From NCBI GenBank assembly GCA_964035575.1, contig OZ037865.1:310001-374000 (forward strand): a stretch of DNA of 64,000 nucleotides. Reading direction: 5' to 3'. A model generated the notes under the pieces. That model was given only the letters and a program-made list of their open reading frames with translations, was not told where the DNA came from and did no database searches. This document shows positions 38,767 through 50,053 of the stretch, one piece after another; position 1 is the stretch's first letter, and each line of letters opens with the position of its first letter. The DNA is from Rhynchopus sp. YZ270_cl-10. Taxonomy: Eukaryota > Euglenozoa > Diplonemea > Diplonemida > Diplonemidae. A program made the position numbers and the translations under genes.

Positions 38767-38914
38767 TTGAGGAAACAGTATTTTTTATTTATTATTATTT
38801 TATTGTAAGATAATCCCGACCCTTGCGTCCTTAGTTAACCTTTTAAAAGACGAATCTGGAATACGCTTACAGCAAAAAAAAGAAAAGAAGAGAAAGAAAT
38901 AAAGAGAGAGAGAG

Positions 38915-38962
38915 CAGTTAAAGTATAAACGCCTCATATGCGTCGGAGAACGCAGGTACTAG
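38915..38962 (+). repeat. Family C repeat, diverged
   Basis: CAGTTAAAGTATAAACGCCT then GAACGCAGGTACTAG; the end pair GTA/TAC replaces GTGC/GCAC. Confidence 0.5.
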
Positions 38963-39022
38963 GGAAGGGGGGGGAGGGGGGAGATGGAGGGGAGATGGGA
39001 GATAAAAAGAGAAAAGTTAGTA

Positions 39023-39057
39023 AGGTGCTCATAAGCCTCTCGTGCTTAGTCTCCTTT
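39023..39057 (+). repeat. Family A hairpin repeat
   Basis: TAAGC/GCTTA stem around CTCTCGT; AAAAGTTAGTAA precedes. Confidence 0.65.
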
Positions 39058-40043
39058 TTTAAGCTTGAAAGATGTGCGTATCTTTTGGAAAAAAATATTG
39101 AAGAAGAAAACAGAAAGAAAAAAAAATGCTTCTAAAATGGAAGGACCTCACAGAAAGGCACGCAAACATCGTAGGGGAAGAAGAAGAAGAGTGATAAGAT
39201 ACAGTATAATGGTAGTGGGCAACTAATATTGGACGACCATCCGCCGTCAATTTTTCTTGTCCTACTGTAATACTAAGCCACTGTACCGTACTTAATCACC
39301 TTGCAAATAAAGAAGAAACAAAAAAAAAATTGATACCTTTTAATACCACCTGTTTACAGTTCCCCAATGGCGCTCAAGGGAAAGTGAGAGAAAGTCACTC
39401 TTTGCTACAACCCTGAGGGAATCAACTGGTATGAATACCAGTTCGCAGAAAGGGGGGGAAAAAAATAAACAGTGGTAGCTTGGTTGCATCAGAGTGCTGT
39501 TTGTCCAAAAGAAGTTTGACAGGTTTTTTGGTACTTTTTTTTTTGGTGCCTTTTTTAGACACCAAATATTCTAGGATGACTGTCTTTCCTTAGACTCTGT
39601 ACAACTGGTCTCAAAAAAGAACAAAAAAAAAAAAATCATCAAAATGCATTCAGCGCTTTGAATGCACTCCGAGAAGCAACTCGGAGTGGGCAATAATGTT
39701 TTACTTTTTTTTACTTTTGAAATACAACAAAAAAATATACAAGTATCACAGAAAAAAAAAATCTACAAAACTGTAGATAAAAAAGGACAAGAAGAAACCA
39801 AAGAGAAAAAAAAAACTGTAAAGATGAGTCTGCCTCTTCGTGCAAAAACCTATAACCCTATACACCCAAGCGCCACTTTAGTGTCTTTTGAAATGACGGC
39901 ATGTAGTGTGTAGGGTTTAAAAAAAAAAAGCGTGTCGCAGTAAGACGAACAACGTGAGGTGCACGACGGCAAAGTAAATGAATTGACCTGTGGTTTTACT
40001 TATGATTTTCGCTGTCTCAGCCAACGGTGAAAACCACAAAATA

Positions 40044-40148
40044 AAAGTTGACTTGAAATACTTGAAATACAAAGCCCTTGGTATAGGCTGTACCGGTGGT
40101 GGACCTCAACCATGCAGTCCTACATCCATTTCGTGGTTTACATCTGAT
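40044..40148 (+). repeat. Family G repeat, copy 2 (longest)
   Basis: GTTGACTTGAAATACTTGAA, CAAAGCCC, GTACCGGTGGTGGACC and CCTACATCCATTTCGTGG align with 979-1062 and 53336-53438. Confidence 0.65.
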
Positions 40149-40318
40149 ATGTGCTACTCCCGCTTCCACTTATCAAATAATATCACAAAGTCATGCATTT
40201 ACTTCACCGTCGTGTGGAAATCAATCTCCCCCTCCTTCATCCAATCTTATCTCTATTTTCCTCACCACGTTGTTGCTTTGTTGTCTCACAGTAAAAACAA
40301 AAAAGAGAAATATTATGA

Positions 40319-40351
40319 GATGACCCTAAGCCTCTCGTGCTTAGTCACCTT
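40319..40351 (+). repeat. Family A hairpin repeat, near consensus
   Basis: CTAAGC/GCTTAG stem around CTCTCGT, with TGAC and TCA extending the stem; TATTATGA precedes. Confidence 0.8.
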
Positions 40352-40846
40352 TTATTATCAAAACTATGAATTGAAACGTGCCTGGTGGACCGCTCGGGAA
40401 GGTGAACCTGACGGATATCGACCATAATGGGGGGTGTTTTTTGAACCGGGGGGGAAAAAAAAAAGGTAAAGAACGTAAATAACAGCTGAAACGTAAATAA
40501 TAGCTGGAAAGTGAATAGGTCAGAAACGTAAACGTGGGACATCCCATTTAAGATGAGACGCCAGTCCTCCTGCTTTGTCACCCCTTAAATGATATGTCCA
40601 TAGTCCAACCCTAAATGAGTTTCCAATAGGTGGAAACACAAAAAAAATAATCTGACTTCAGGATATGACAAATGAATCAAGAAAACAAAGAAAAGTGTCA
40701 CTTGTCGTTCCCTCACCCCCCTTCTTGTAGTTGCTTGATGCGTTGACGCTTCCACACACACTAAAAATCACCTGTTGGGTGGTGGTGTTGCGGAGCACGG
40801 TTGGGTGAGTGAACGACGTGACACTTTCCGCTCACAAAGTAGTGTG

Positions 40847-41594
40847 CAGGGCGTTCGCCCCGGGGCGAAAAATATTTTTTTTCGTTAAAAAAATCTTTTC
40901 CTGAAAAAATGACATTTTATTTCGCCCCAGGGCTTCGCCCCACCGGGGCGAAACCCTGTATAAATAAATAAATAAATAAAAAAAGGGGGAAAAAAAAAAA
41001 AAAAAGAGAGAGAGAGATTTCTCCCCACCACCCTGTAGACCCCCCCGGAGGGGGGGTCGTAGAGGGGTGTCCACTGTACTCAAAATCATCCGCAAACCCG
41101 CCTGCCGTGAGAGGAAGTTTCCCCAGCACTCCCGCTCGCTCCTCAATCCTGCAGTCTGCTGAAGGTGTACCGTACCCCCTGTTATAGAAGGTGTCACTGC
41201 TCGTGTCAACTCTACTTTCAACGGCAGAGAGTTGAAAATAATCAAAATAAGGATGAAGTCTCATATGACAGATGCCTCTCTTGTACATCTGTTTGATTAA
41301 ACAACACAAAGAGACCCTCAGTGAGGGGGGATTGATGAAATTCTCCATCGTTTTGCTGGTTTTAGTATCAGGAAAGTTCAGCTGTAATATCACTTGTGCT
41401 GGGGAAGGGATCACGCGCAAATCGCAAATTTTTTTTGACCATTCAGTACCAGGGATTCACCCCACGAACTAACTTCTCTCCGGCGGGAAAATTTTTTTTG
41501 ACCTATTTTAAGCACTAGTAAAAAAACGAAAATTTCGGGGTTTTTGGCATTTCGCCACGATCAGGAAAAAACGATGGCGATAGCGAACGCCCTG
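40847..41594. mobile_element. hAT-like non-autonomous DNA transposon with exact 8-bp target duplication
   Basis: The 748-bp element starts CAGGGCGTTCGC and ends with the exact complement. The 8 bases GTAGTGTG occur directly before the left end (40839-40846) and directly after the right end (41595-41602). CAGGG-type ends with an 8-bp duplication fit the hAT superfamily. There is no transposase. Subterminal parts repeat GGGGCGAA/TTCGCCCC palindromes, one of them an internal hairpin at 40928-40958. The interior also carries a stretch that reads as protein on the minus strand (41087-41230, with VESRVDTSSDTFYNRGYG) and a family B hairpin at 41269-41291. These could be captured or inserted sequence. 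The intact duplication means the insertion is fairly young. Confidence 0.85.
41269..41291 (+). repeat. Family B hairpin nested in the hAT-like element
   Basis: CAGATG pairs perfectly with CATCTG around CCTCTCTTGTA. The core loop is kept while the stem differs from other copies. Confidence 0.6.
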
Positions 41595-42233
41595 GTAGTG
41601 TGCGTAAAAAAAAAAAACACTTTTTCGTTTATCGCTCTGAAAAATTGTTGTATTTTTCACTGTATGTAGTCTGTGAGCGGTAGTGAAACAAATACTAAAT
41701 GAAAAAATAATTTGCAGGCCCAAACCTTTTCCGTCAATTCTATTTCCTCTTTGCCAATGCATGGTATATTACAAAAAAAGTGTCTTTGAAAAAATTCGCT
41801 TTTTTCTCTTTCATATAAAAGTAATCGAAAAATTCAAAATACAAAAAAAAAAAAAAATTATTTTTGTCAAAACACGTGGGTCTTGACATAAGAGAGGGGG
41901 TATTGAAGCGGGGAAAAGCGGGGAAAAAAGGGGTTTTTGCAAACCCTCAAAACAACTTTATTTTAATTTTTTTTTGCGGATGGTGAAGACCACTTGTGTG
42001 ACAACTACACTGCCCATATAACGGAGTTTCAAATAAGAGGGGAGGGTACTCAAGGTAAGAAGAGAGTTCGCAATATGGCGCCGTGGACACGCGCTTCTCT
42101 TCAACAAGAAAGAAAAGTGAAGTTGTTCACGTATCTCAAGGCGTAAGTAAAGAATGGGGTTTGAAAAGGGTTTGAAGAAATATAAAGAAGGGTATAATGT
42201 ACAATAAAAAAGACGCTCGAAAAAAAAAAAGTG

Positions 42234-42275
42234 AAGTTGATAGCGCAAAACGCCTCTGAGACGCAGGGCACTGAC
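42234..42275 (+). repeat. Family C repeat, short form
   Basis: AGTTGATAGCGCAAAACGCC and CTCTGAGACGCAGGGCACTG match 30509 and 49634. Confidence 0.6.
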
Positions 42276-42362
42276 TCCACGGGGGTTATGAAAAAAAATA
42301 AATAAATGAACAAACTTCGTGGGCAACAACACATCGCAATTACAAAAAGAAAAGAAAAGAGA

Positions 42363-42453
42363 AGTTGAAATGTGCACGCCTCACCATTTACATCAGCAGA
42401 CGCAGTGCACTGGTTCTCCGCTTGGTTATCGAACCCCAGAGAGCACTTCATTG
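42363..42453 (+). repeat. Family C repeat, long form
   Basis: The short form is followed by GGTTCTCCGCTTGGTTATCG and AACCCCAGAGAGCACTTC, as at 54441-54520. On the minus strand the end contains GGGGTTCGATAACC, similar to a tRNA T-arm/B-box, so a tRNA-derived origin is possible. Confidence 0.65.
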
Positions 42454-42521
42454 TCATACACACAGTTACCACAACAAGGGTCTATCGAGGTGTGAAGATA
42501 TAAATGAACTAAAAAACAAGC

Positions 42522-42624
42522 AACCGTATTCGTACAAAATTATCGACCGTAAAAAAAGGTAGAACTTCCAGAAAAAAATCCTGAAATGGTCGAACATTAC
42601 GGTCGATAATTGTACAAACACGGT
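42522..42624. repeat. Inverted-repeat element, about 100 bp
   Basis: ACCGTATTCGTACA and ATTATCGACCGTAA on the left pair with the right end with three differences over about 29 bases. No target duplication is clear. It may be a small MITE. Confidence 0.55.
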
Positions 42625-44050
42625 AATTGCTATCGAGATAAAAATAAATCCCGTTGCTTTTTTTTCTTAGCAACAAGTTGTTGCTGTCTTCCACACACTT
42701 TCCCCTTCAACCCCTGCTAATTTTTCTGGATTGTGACCCTACAGGGGTTGAAGGAAGGTGTTGTGGGGAAATCCTGTAGTCGAACGATAATGTGTTGTAA
42801 AATTCTCATCAAAAAGAGAAAAAAAAAGGGGGGGTTTTTGGTACAATGGATCAAGCCTCTCGTGTCCAGTCACCTCACAAAAAAAAAGGCAACAAATAAT
42901 TTTATGTTGTTAGAGACAAGAAGTCGGGAATACAACTTCGAGCCAAGTTTTTTGTAACAGGTGTTTTTGAAAAGCTCTTCCATTTTCATTCAGATTTCTA
43001 AAGCAAAAAATATATCCCAGAGAGTGGCAAAAAAAAGGCAAGAGGAAATCTACCGAAAAGGAAAAGAGTTAAATGGTAGTTTCATATTTCAAAACAAAAC
43101 AAAATATCCCCCAAAAAATGGGCGTTTTCTACAAAAATGACGAGCTTGTTTGTTTTGCAGAAACACACACACACACACACCCCTCGGAAGCAGAAATCAC
43201 AAAAATACGGATTTCCTGAGCTTTACTAAAAAAGCAAAATAAACAACGACGTGTCTCTGGAGATACCATAACAGAAGCGAGGTCAGGCCCCGGGTTTTCG
43301 GGAAAGTAAAAAAAAGGGCAAAGACGATGGCCCCACGGACACATGCATCTTAACAAAAAAAAAAAGGAGGTTTCTTAAATACTTACATCCGCCCCATTCA
43401 GTTCTGCCTAAGCAGCTAGACCCGTACTGTGTTGTTACTCTAGGGTAGGTCATGGAATGATGGCTGTGCTGTTCAAAATAATATTGCCACATACTACTCT
43501 CCGCTGTTAACGAAGCGTAGTACATGCTGTAGTTTTATTATTCCAGTTGGCGTTCTTTTCTTTTCGTCCTGGGGGCTGTAGGTGTATTTTTTTATTATTA
43601 CTATCGACAATCATTGATTCACTATGAAAAACCAAGGTTCAGGTGCACAATCTCACCCAAAAAGGATAATGATTGAGTACAAGCCTCAGAAGTGTGATAA
43701 CTACGGTGACAGTTCAGGCATAAAGCTATTGGTTTCTTTCGCAGGACAGATAAAACCTTTGTACGTAAAAGTGTAGGGCCTTTCAATGGGAGCTGCCAAA
43801 AGAAAAAGGGCAAATCTTGACATTCAGTATAACCCACTGCAGCAGAATACTCGAGTAATGTGTTCCGAGAAGGGAACACACGTTGAGGTGACAACAAAAG
43901 AATTTTTTCTTAAAGAGGGTATTGAGCGGGGGGGCGAACACCTGTGCGGGTGGCAGCTGTTGTCCCCCCTTTTTGGGTTTCTTTCTGGGTGGTCTTCTCC
44001 GTCAGTTATACAAAAGGGAAATAAAATAAATCAAAATAAAAATTTGAAAG

Positions 44051-44074
44051 AATGTGTCTCTTGTACACAAATCT
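44051..44074 (+). repeat. Family B hairpin repeat
   Basis: GTGT/ACAC stem around CTCTTGT, preceded by AATTTGAAAG and followed by AAATCT. Confidence 0.6.
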
Positions 44075-44360
44075 ACAAAAAGGGGGGGTTGAAAGTGCAA
44101 ACTCGTACTTAATCACCTCACCTTCAATTAAAGAGAAAATTATGCCACCTGTTTGAAAGAAAAGAAAAGAAAAACTTTAAAAGATGACAAATGTAATCTG
44201 TTCTCTCATGCACGCACATTTCAAAAAATATAGGCAGTTAAGATGATATTAAGACCTCGTGTGGTCACCTTGATCACAATGACCACAATCAAAAGGAAAT
44301 CATGAACGATGAAAATGAATGTGCTTCGCATGCACTAAAAGATGGATGGTTTTTTTTTTA

Positions 44361-44405
44361 AACTTGGTTGTATTAGTGTAGCCACCCGAGGATGAACTCC
44401 ACTTT
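44361..44405 (+). repeat. Family D repeat
   Basis: AACTTGGTTGTATTAGTGTA, GCCACCCGAG and GATGAACTCCACTT; flanked by T runs. Confidence 0.7.
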
Positions 44406-44644
44406 TTTTTTTTTAAGAGTCTCCCCAAAAAAAGTTAGTCACTCCAGTAGAAAAAGAAAGCGGTTTCGTTCAAGGGGGGAGGCAAAAAAAAAAATAGTAG
44501 TTGAAACGTGCTAGAAACGCATCAGTCGAGCTCATGCAAAGGGGAGGGATGGGTGGGGGGTAAAAAAGATAAGGCAAAAATAAAAGAAAAGTGAATGAGG
44601 TTGAGATGACTGTGTCATCATCTCTAAAAGAAAGATTTGTGTGG

Positions 44645-44680
44645 GATGAAACCTAACGCCACTCTGCTCTGAGTCATCTA
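44645..44680 (+). repeat. Family A hairpin repeat, diverged
   Basis: GATGAAACCTAACGCC and GAGTCATCTA match the family ends; the stem is weakened. Confidence 0.45.
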
Positions 44681-44715
44681 AACAAACACAAAAGAAAATA
44701 AGAGAAAAATTAAAA

Positions 44716-44747
44716 GATGCATGTGCTTCTCTCGTGCACACTAATTT
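44716..44747 (+). repeat. Family B hairpin repeat
   Basis: GTGC/GCAC stem around TTCTCTCGT; AATTAAAAGATG precedes. Confidence 0.65.
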
Positions 44748-44762
44748 ACACAAAAAAAAATA

Positions 44763-44806
44763 GTTGAAAGTGCAAACGCCTCACATCATCATGACGCATT
44801 CACTTT
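44763..44806 (+). repeat. Family C repeat
   Basis: GTTGAAAGTGCAAACGCCTC then CATGACGCATTCACTT; it lies 15 bases after a family B hairpin. Confidence 0.6.
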
Positions 44807-46449
44807 AAATAAAAAATGCAAGAACTCTACACGAGTTGTGAAAGACTAGAGACTGAAATTGGGTGACCCAAGCGAACTGTTTTTTTCTGTCAAGATGAAC
44901 ACTAGGTCGTGAAGCGGATACTTTTTTGTTTTGTTCGTTGCGTTTACTTTAAAAGCGGGTTTTTGTAGATGTTGTTTTGTTATGTTTTGTACTCTTTGTT
45001 TTTTGCTATTTTGTGTTTGTGTTTAAAAGGGAGTAGCAGGGAAACACTCCCCATGGGTGACAAACATCCAAATATGTCCACAAAAAAACCAAAAAGAAAA
45101 ATGGTGTGGTTAGGGAGTGATTCGCACTTCTTGCGCTTTTTTCAACCCCACACCAAAAAATTTCGAGGGCTGATTCGCACTTTTTGCACTTTTTTTTGCG
45201 CCCCCATTCAGTCACACCAAAATTGTATTGTTTTTGGTGTGTTTTTGTATGTTCGTGTTCATAGTTGTTACAGTTGAAGCATCCAGACACACCATAAAAA
45301 AAAAGAGAGAAAACCGACAGGCCCTTTTATCCTTTTTATCAGTTTGAGTTTGTTTGATGGATGCGCCCTTTTGTTTCCGATTTTTTTCCCCAAAGTAATT
45401 TCGCAAAAAAATAAAACAAAAATAAAACTTTCTAGAATCGCCATGTACACAAAACCATTGTGTGCAGGGATCTGCGAGACAATGTACCTTTTTTTTTCCT
45501 TTTTCTTTATTATTTCCGACAATCATTTATTGAATTTTTTTTTTTCTTAAAAAAAGGACACGCCGAGAGGATGGAGGAGGCTTCTTCATGGACACCTTTT
45601 GCTTCTTTCGATAAGGTTAGGGGTTGGGTTGCTTCACAGAAACGACAGGAACCCGATCCAAATAAAGCTGGACACCTCAAAAAGAAAGATTTGGTGATGA
45701 CAGCTGTGCCCTCACTGTGTGGTACTACTGTGTGGCAATTAGGTAACTGGTATATGGCGCGTTTGGGAAATATTGAAAAAAAAAAATGTTTGAGTAAAAG
45801 ACAGGAGACCTGCCACGATACGAATATTGAAAAAAAGAGAGAAAAAACTGCAAATTATTTTAGACGCTCTCTGATAAGCTAAAAAAGCAAAAGCGAAAAA
45901 ACTGTTGGGGAAAAAGATTGTGGGTGTTTTATTTTTAATGTTCCATTTTTTGAAAAAAATCATGGATGAATGCAGAGGGGTTGAGAGGTTTTGTATTTAA
46001 CTTTTTGGTTTTTTTGTTTTGTTTTTTTTTGTATTTTGTGGTGTCGATAACCGCCTCCTTGGGGGGAGCTTCAATATGCTCAATGTTACTAAAGACAGCG
46101 TATTTTTGTTCTTTTCTGTGTCACTCAAAAAAAGGGGGGGAGGAAAAAAAAAAAAGAGAAGGAGAAAAAAAAAGTTGAACCCCTGCGCTACAGGGAAAGA
46201 GGAAAGAGAAAGCACGTATCTCGCACGAAAAAGATCCCAGACTATTTCTCATCTCACTGATCTTTGATAAAACACCTTTCCCCTGAGAAAGATACTATGT
46301 TCGGGGCGTTTGAAAGCAAATGTTTTTTTTTTACTTTTTCTTTTTTGCTGCAATCACCATGCCAAGGAAGGACAGGGATCTTTTTTGTACCATTAATCCG
46401 AATCAAGGAGAAACAGGTGAGGAAAAAGGTCGGTACATTATTTACATAC

Positions 46450-46512
46450 TGTGGGTGTTATAACGTTATCGATAACGTAAATAACGCTATCGATAACGTT
46501 ATAACACCCACA
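46450..46512. other. Near-perfect long palindrome (cruciform-capable)
   Basis: Two 28-base arms (TGTGGGTGTTATAACGTTAT and the following CGATAACG) pair with one mismatch around a 7-base spacer, and each arm is itself partly palindromic (AACGTTATCGATAACGTT). Confidence 0.8.
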
Positions 46513-46590
46513 TATGTATTTAAAATGAAATAGGTTTAGTCAACCTGATGCACAACCCCACTTTCATTTAAAAAAAAATTTTTTTTGAAA

Positions 46591-46634
46591 ACTTGGTTGT
46601 TTTAGTGTAGACACCCGAAGATGAACTCCACTTA
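46591..46634 (+). repeat. Family D repeat
   Basis: ACTTGGTTGTTTTAGTGTAG, ACACCCGAAG and ATGAACTCCACTT align with 44361-44405. Confidence 0.65.
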
Positions 46635-46970
46635 TGACCACTATTTTATTATTTTTGCGATACGGCCGAGACGGGGTTCTAACGCATGTAAAAACCCACG
46701 CTTTTTCCCGCATCACTTCACCCCAGCTACATGGAGATGAGTGGAACAATAAGAGGAGTGTGAAGCACCAGGAAATTTTTGAAGACGTTGTGAAGTTATT
46801 TTTTTTGTTACTTTTTTTTGTAACACCGAGGGAGGGAATCAGAGATAGGGGGAGTTATGTGTCAATTCATCAAAGATCAGACCATCTGGTTGTATGGACA
46901 TTAGTCTGTGGAGGAGAGGGGATTTGTCACCAATGTGAGCAAAAAAAAAAAAGAGAGAAAACTTATAAAA

Positions 46971-47000
46971 TGGAGGTGCCTCTCGTGCACACACATCTTA
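46971..47000 (+). repeat. Family B hairpin repeat
   Basis: GTGC/GCAC stem around CTCTCGT; ACTTATAAAATG precedes, a mix of the leaders seen in families A and B. Confidence 0.7.
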
Positions 47001-47235
47001 CAAAAAAAAAAGGGAATAAATTTGTGGTTCGCGACGTAAGACCGGGAGTTTGAAAATGTATGTTTTGAAAGTGCTTTGTGCTCTGTTTAATTTTGCTTGA
47101 TAGTTTTGTAGACGTGGAGTTGGAGAGGAAGGGCGCGTTACTTTGTATGAGATTACGACTTATCCTCTTTCTCAGCCACTGTAGTCGTAAGACCGGGAGG
47201 TGCAAACAAAAAAAAAATGAAAGGAAAAGTTATTA

Positions 47236-47270
47236 GATGAGCCCAAGCCTCTGTGTGCTTAGGCCACCTT
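47236..47270 (+). repeat. Family A hairpin repeat
   Basis: AAGC/GCTT stem around CTCTGTGT; AAAAGTTATTA precedes and CCACCTT follows. Confidence 0.65.
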
Positions 47271-47472
47271 GAAAAACAATGAAGGAAGAAAAACGTGAAA
47301 CGCTGTGAAGTATGTTGGGCCCACACCTAAAAAAAAAAATCAATTGAAAGACGTTGCGTTCATTTGATCCCGGCGGCCTACTGTTTTTTTTCGGTCTTTT
47401 TAGACCACAAAATGCATCTTGTTTGGAACAATGCAGAAAATCTCTGCACACAAAACAAAGAAACGTTTATAA

Positions 47473-47505
47473 GATGACCCTAAGCCTCACATGCTTAGTC
47501 GCCTT
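47473..47505 (+). repeat. Family A hairpin repeat, near consensus
   Basis: CTAAGC/GCTTAG stem around CTCACAT; AACGTTTATAA precedes. Confidence 0.8.
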
Positions 47506-48569
47506 GATCACATTCATTATCGAACAAAACCCTATAGGAAGAAAGAAGACGAAGAAAGAAGAAATAGAATGGTGACCTGACTGTCTCCCGTTAGTCAACC
47601 CTTTTCTTTGCAAGAAAAAAGGATTAAGATATAATTTTCAATCGAAAGATGGAGTTTTGCAAGAAAAAGAAAAACGAATAAACACAGTCCCTTTTTCCCC
47701 TAAAGCACTCTCCTCCTGGACCTGGCCCTTGCTGGCAGCCATTTTTACTCAGGAGGAAAACTTGACGGGTCGAGAAAAAAAAAAAAAGACAAACCTTCAA
47801 AAAAAAATGTGACTTTCACATTTTTTTTTCATCGTACTACAAAGTACTGAAAAAAAGAGAAACAAAGAGTGTCACTATTACTGGGAATATGGGTGAACAA
47901 AAGGAGGTCTTTTTTTCTTAATATCCACTGCTCCCCCCTCCCTTGGGGGTGTGCAGGGGGGCAAAACCCCTTCAATAAGAGGGTGAGGAAGACTGAGTGA
48001 GTGGGGCGTAGGAAGGACGTAAGAATGACAGAGAGAAACGTCGATAGTGCCCAGAGAAGGTTGTTGGACCGAGTCGGCCCGACTTTTTGGAAAATCAAAA
48101 AAAAAAAAAATCGCAAACACACAGTCTCTCTCTGTCGGATGCGCGGGGTTTGGATACCGCAGGTGTTTTTTTTTTATGAATGTTGCGGGGTTTTTTTCAT
48201 TTTGCATTTAACTGTTAGTGTGGACACCCAAAAGGATGCTCAGGCCATGAAACAAACGTACCCTTTTACAACATTTTTTGTGTCCTCCACAATCCACCAC
48301 AAAAGGTGTCCGTCCGGTATGTCTTTCCAAAAAAAAGGGAGAGACAAAAATTTGAAAAAGGGGATCAGAAAAAGGGGGAATAACGAGCTGCGAAAAACTA
48401 CACAGCCAACACATGATATTCGAAAAAGGGGAGACAATGAGGAGGATGGTAATTGGGGAAAGAACATTCGTCAAAAGAAAAATCCTAAGTCTGTAATACT
48501 CCGTCACTAAAATAAAAAATAAAAACTGGGATGCTATTGATTTGCGAAAACGACCCTCCCTCCCCGTGT

Positions 48570-48985
48570 GCGGCATTTCTGGCCACACCACGACCTAGTT
48601 ACCACCCATGACTGTCCAGTTGACAGTGACATGACAAGACTAAAGACTAAAGACTAAAGACTAAAGACTAAAGACTAAAGACTAAAGACTAAAGACTAAA
48701 GACTAAAGACTAAAGACTAAAGACTAAAGACTAAAGACTAAAGACTAAAGACTAAAGACTAAAGACTAAAGACTAAAGACTAAAGACTAAAGACTAAAGA
48801 CTAAAGACTAAAGACTAAAGACTAAAACAAGACAAGACCTCCACCCTGTCAATGACAAGGCCCCTGTACAAAAAGGGTGGTGGATAGGTCCTGTCATTTG
48901 ACAAGGGGTCTTGTCATTATTTAGTAACTAAGTCATACCCCTTGTCATTGCTCATGCTAGGTCGTGGTGTGGCCAGAAATGCCGC
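48570..48985. mobile_element. Inverted-repeat element enclosing a heptamer array
   Basis: Perfect 29-bp inverted repeats beginning GCGGCATTTCTGGCCACACC bracket 416 bp. Inside, TGACAAG-type motifs flank both sides of an (ACTAAAG)n array. There is no coding capacity and I cannot find a target duplication. The element could be a foldback/MITE whose interior expanded, or a recombination product. Confidence 0.6.
48637..48826 (+). repeat. (ACTAAAG)n heptamer array, about 27 copies
   Basis: Uninterrupted 7-bp units over about 190 bp. The complement (CTTTAGT)n is TTTAGTC-like, two bases away from the TTTAGGG telomere type, but nothing else suggests a telomere. Confidence 0.9.
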
Positions 48986-49281
48986 TGGCCTTCTCCAGCT
49001 CCTTTGCAACATCTTCGCTTCTGTTCTCTTGTACTTTAGGGGATAACGGGGAGACCCCAAACCCCCCATATGTGGCATCAACTGTTATGCTATTCTTTTT
49101 GCCACAACCTCCGTCGTTTTTCTCGAACTGGGTTTCCCTTTTGGAGGAAACTGTCGTGAGACCCAGCAAGGTTGAAACAAAAAGAATGTACAAATATTTG
49201 GTTATAGACAACAAAAGGTGTTGCCAGTTTTTCAATGAGAGCTGCTATTTTTTTGCAAGGAAGGGTAAAATGTACAAAAAA

Positions 49282-49309
49282 GATGAACACGCTTCTCGTG
49301 TACATCTTA
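49282..49309 (+). repeat. Family B hairpin repeat
   Basis: CACG/CGTG stem around CTTCT, both arms changed relative to GTGC/GCAC; AAAAAAGATG precedes and ACATCTTA follows. Confidence 0.65.
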
Positions 49310-49633
49310 CGCGTGAAAAGGGGTTTTTGGCGATATATTGACCTATCGCGTGGTAACCACGTTCTAAAAAAAAGAGGGAACTTTGGGGAAAGATCTTGAA
49401 AAAAAAATAATAAAGTAGGGGGGGGAAGAAACCAAAAAAAAAAATAGGGGGGGGGTGAATATATAACAGGTTTGCTATGTTAGAAAAGCGTAGCTGCTTC
49501 GTAAGCAGTCTGCACTATGTATTTTTTTTTTTTTTTTTTTTGGGTGGCAGGGATCTGGGTGGGTAGAATGCGGTGTGCTTGAAACCACAAAATGGGAAGA
49601 GTGACCAAGAGAGAAGGAAAAAATACAAAGTGA

Positions 49634-49672
49634 AGTTGATAGTGCAAACGCCTCTGGGACGCAGGCACTGAC
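49634..49672 (+). repeat. Family C repeat, short form
   Basis: GTTGATAGTGCAAACGCCTC followed by TGGGACGCAGGCACTGAC. Confidence 0.65.
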
Positions 49673-49966
49673 AATACAAAAAGAGAGAGAGAAAAAAGGG
49701 GCTTGTGAAAGATGAGCTTGACGCTCACCCTTTTGAAGCACAAAAAAAAAAAAAAAAATCGATCGATGCGCGTAGGTGTGCACACCAACCTTTTTAAACA
49801 GGACAAAGGGTTATAGCTGTGCAAACAATATTGCCTATTAGAGGCCTTAGATGGTTTACACTCAACCTCGTTGTGTCCGATCTCATATTTTGTCTTTGTC
49901 CCCGAGCGGCAGGAAAACACCACAGCAGGTATACAAAACAAATGAGAAGCAAAAAATAAACTATAA

Positions 49967-49999
49967 GATGAACCGAAGCCTGGCGTGCTTAGCTACCTT
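49967..49999 (+). repeat. Family A hairpin repeat
   Basis: AAGC/GCTT stem around CTGGCGT; AACTATAA precedes. Confidence 0.65.
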
Positions 50000-50053
50000 T
50001 TGAAAAGAGAAAAAAGTTGGAAAGAAAAAGAGACGAGAGGGGTTGTTGCTCGG

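Larger units (their letters stand above)
37767..50053. other. 12-kb gene-free block rich in dispersed hairpins and transposon relics
   Basis: No gene in this block could be supported. It is AT-rich with many A, T and G runs and carries most copies of families A, B, C and D, the hAT-like element, the inverted-repeat/heptamer element and several palindromes. The longest protein-like frame is 45571-45882 on the plus strand (MEEASSWTPFASFDKVRGWV), unrecognised and ending in A-rich repeats. The block separates two runs of minus-strand genes. Confidence 0.7.

Noticed and set aside
48637-48826. Heptamer array as an internal telomere
   Set aside because: The unit differs from TTTAGGG at two of seven positions, the array lies inside inverted repeats, and no telomere-linked sequence is near.
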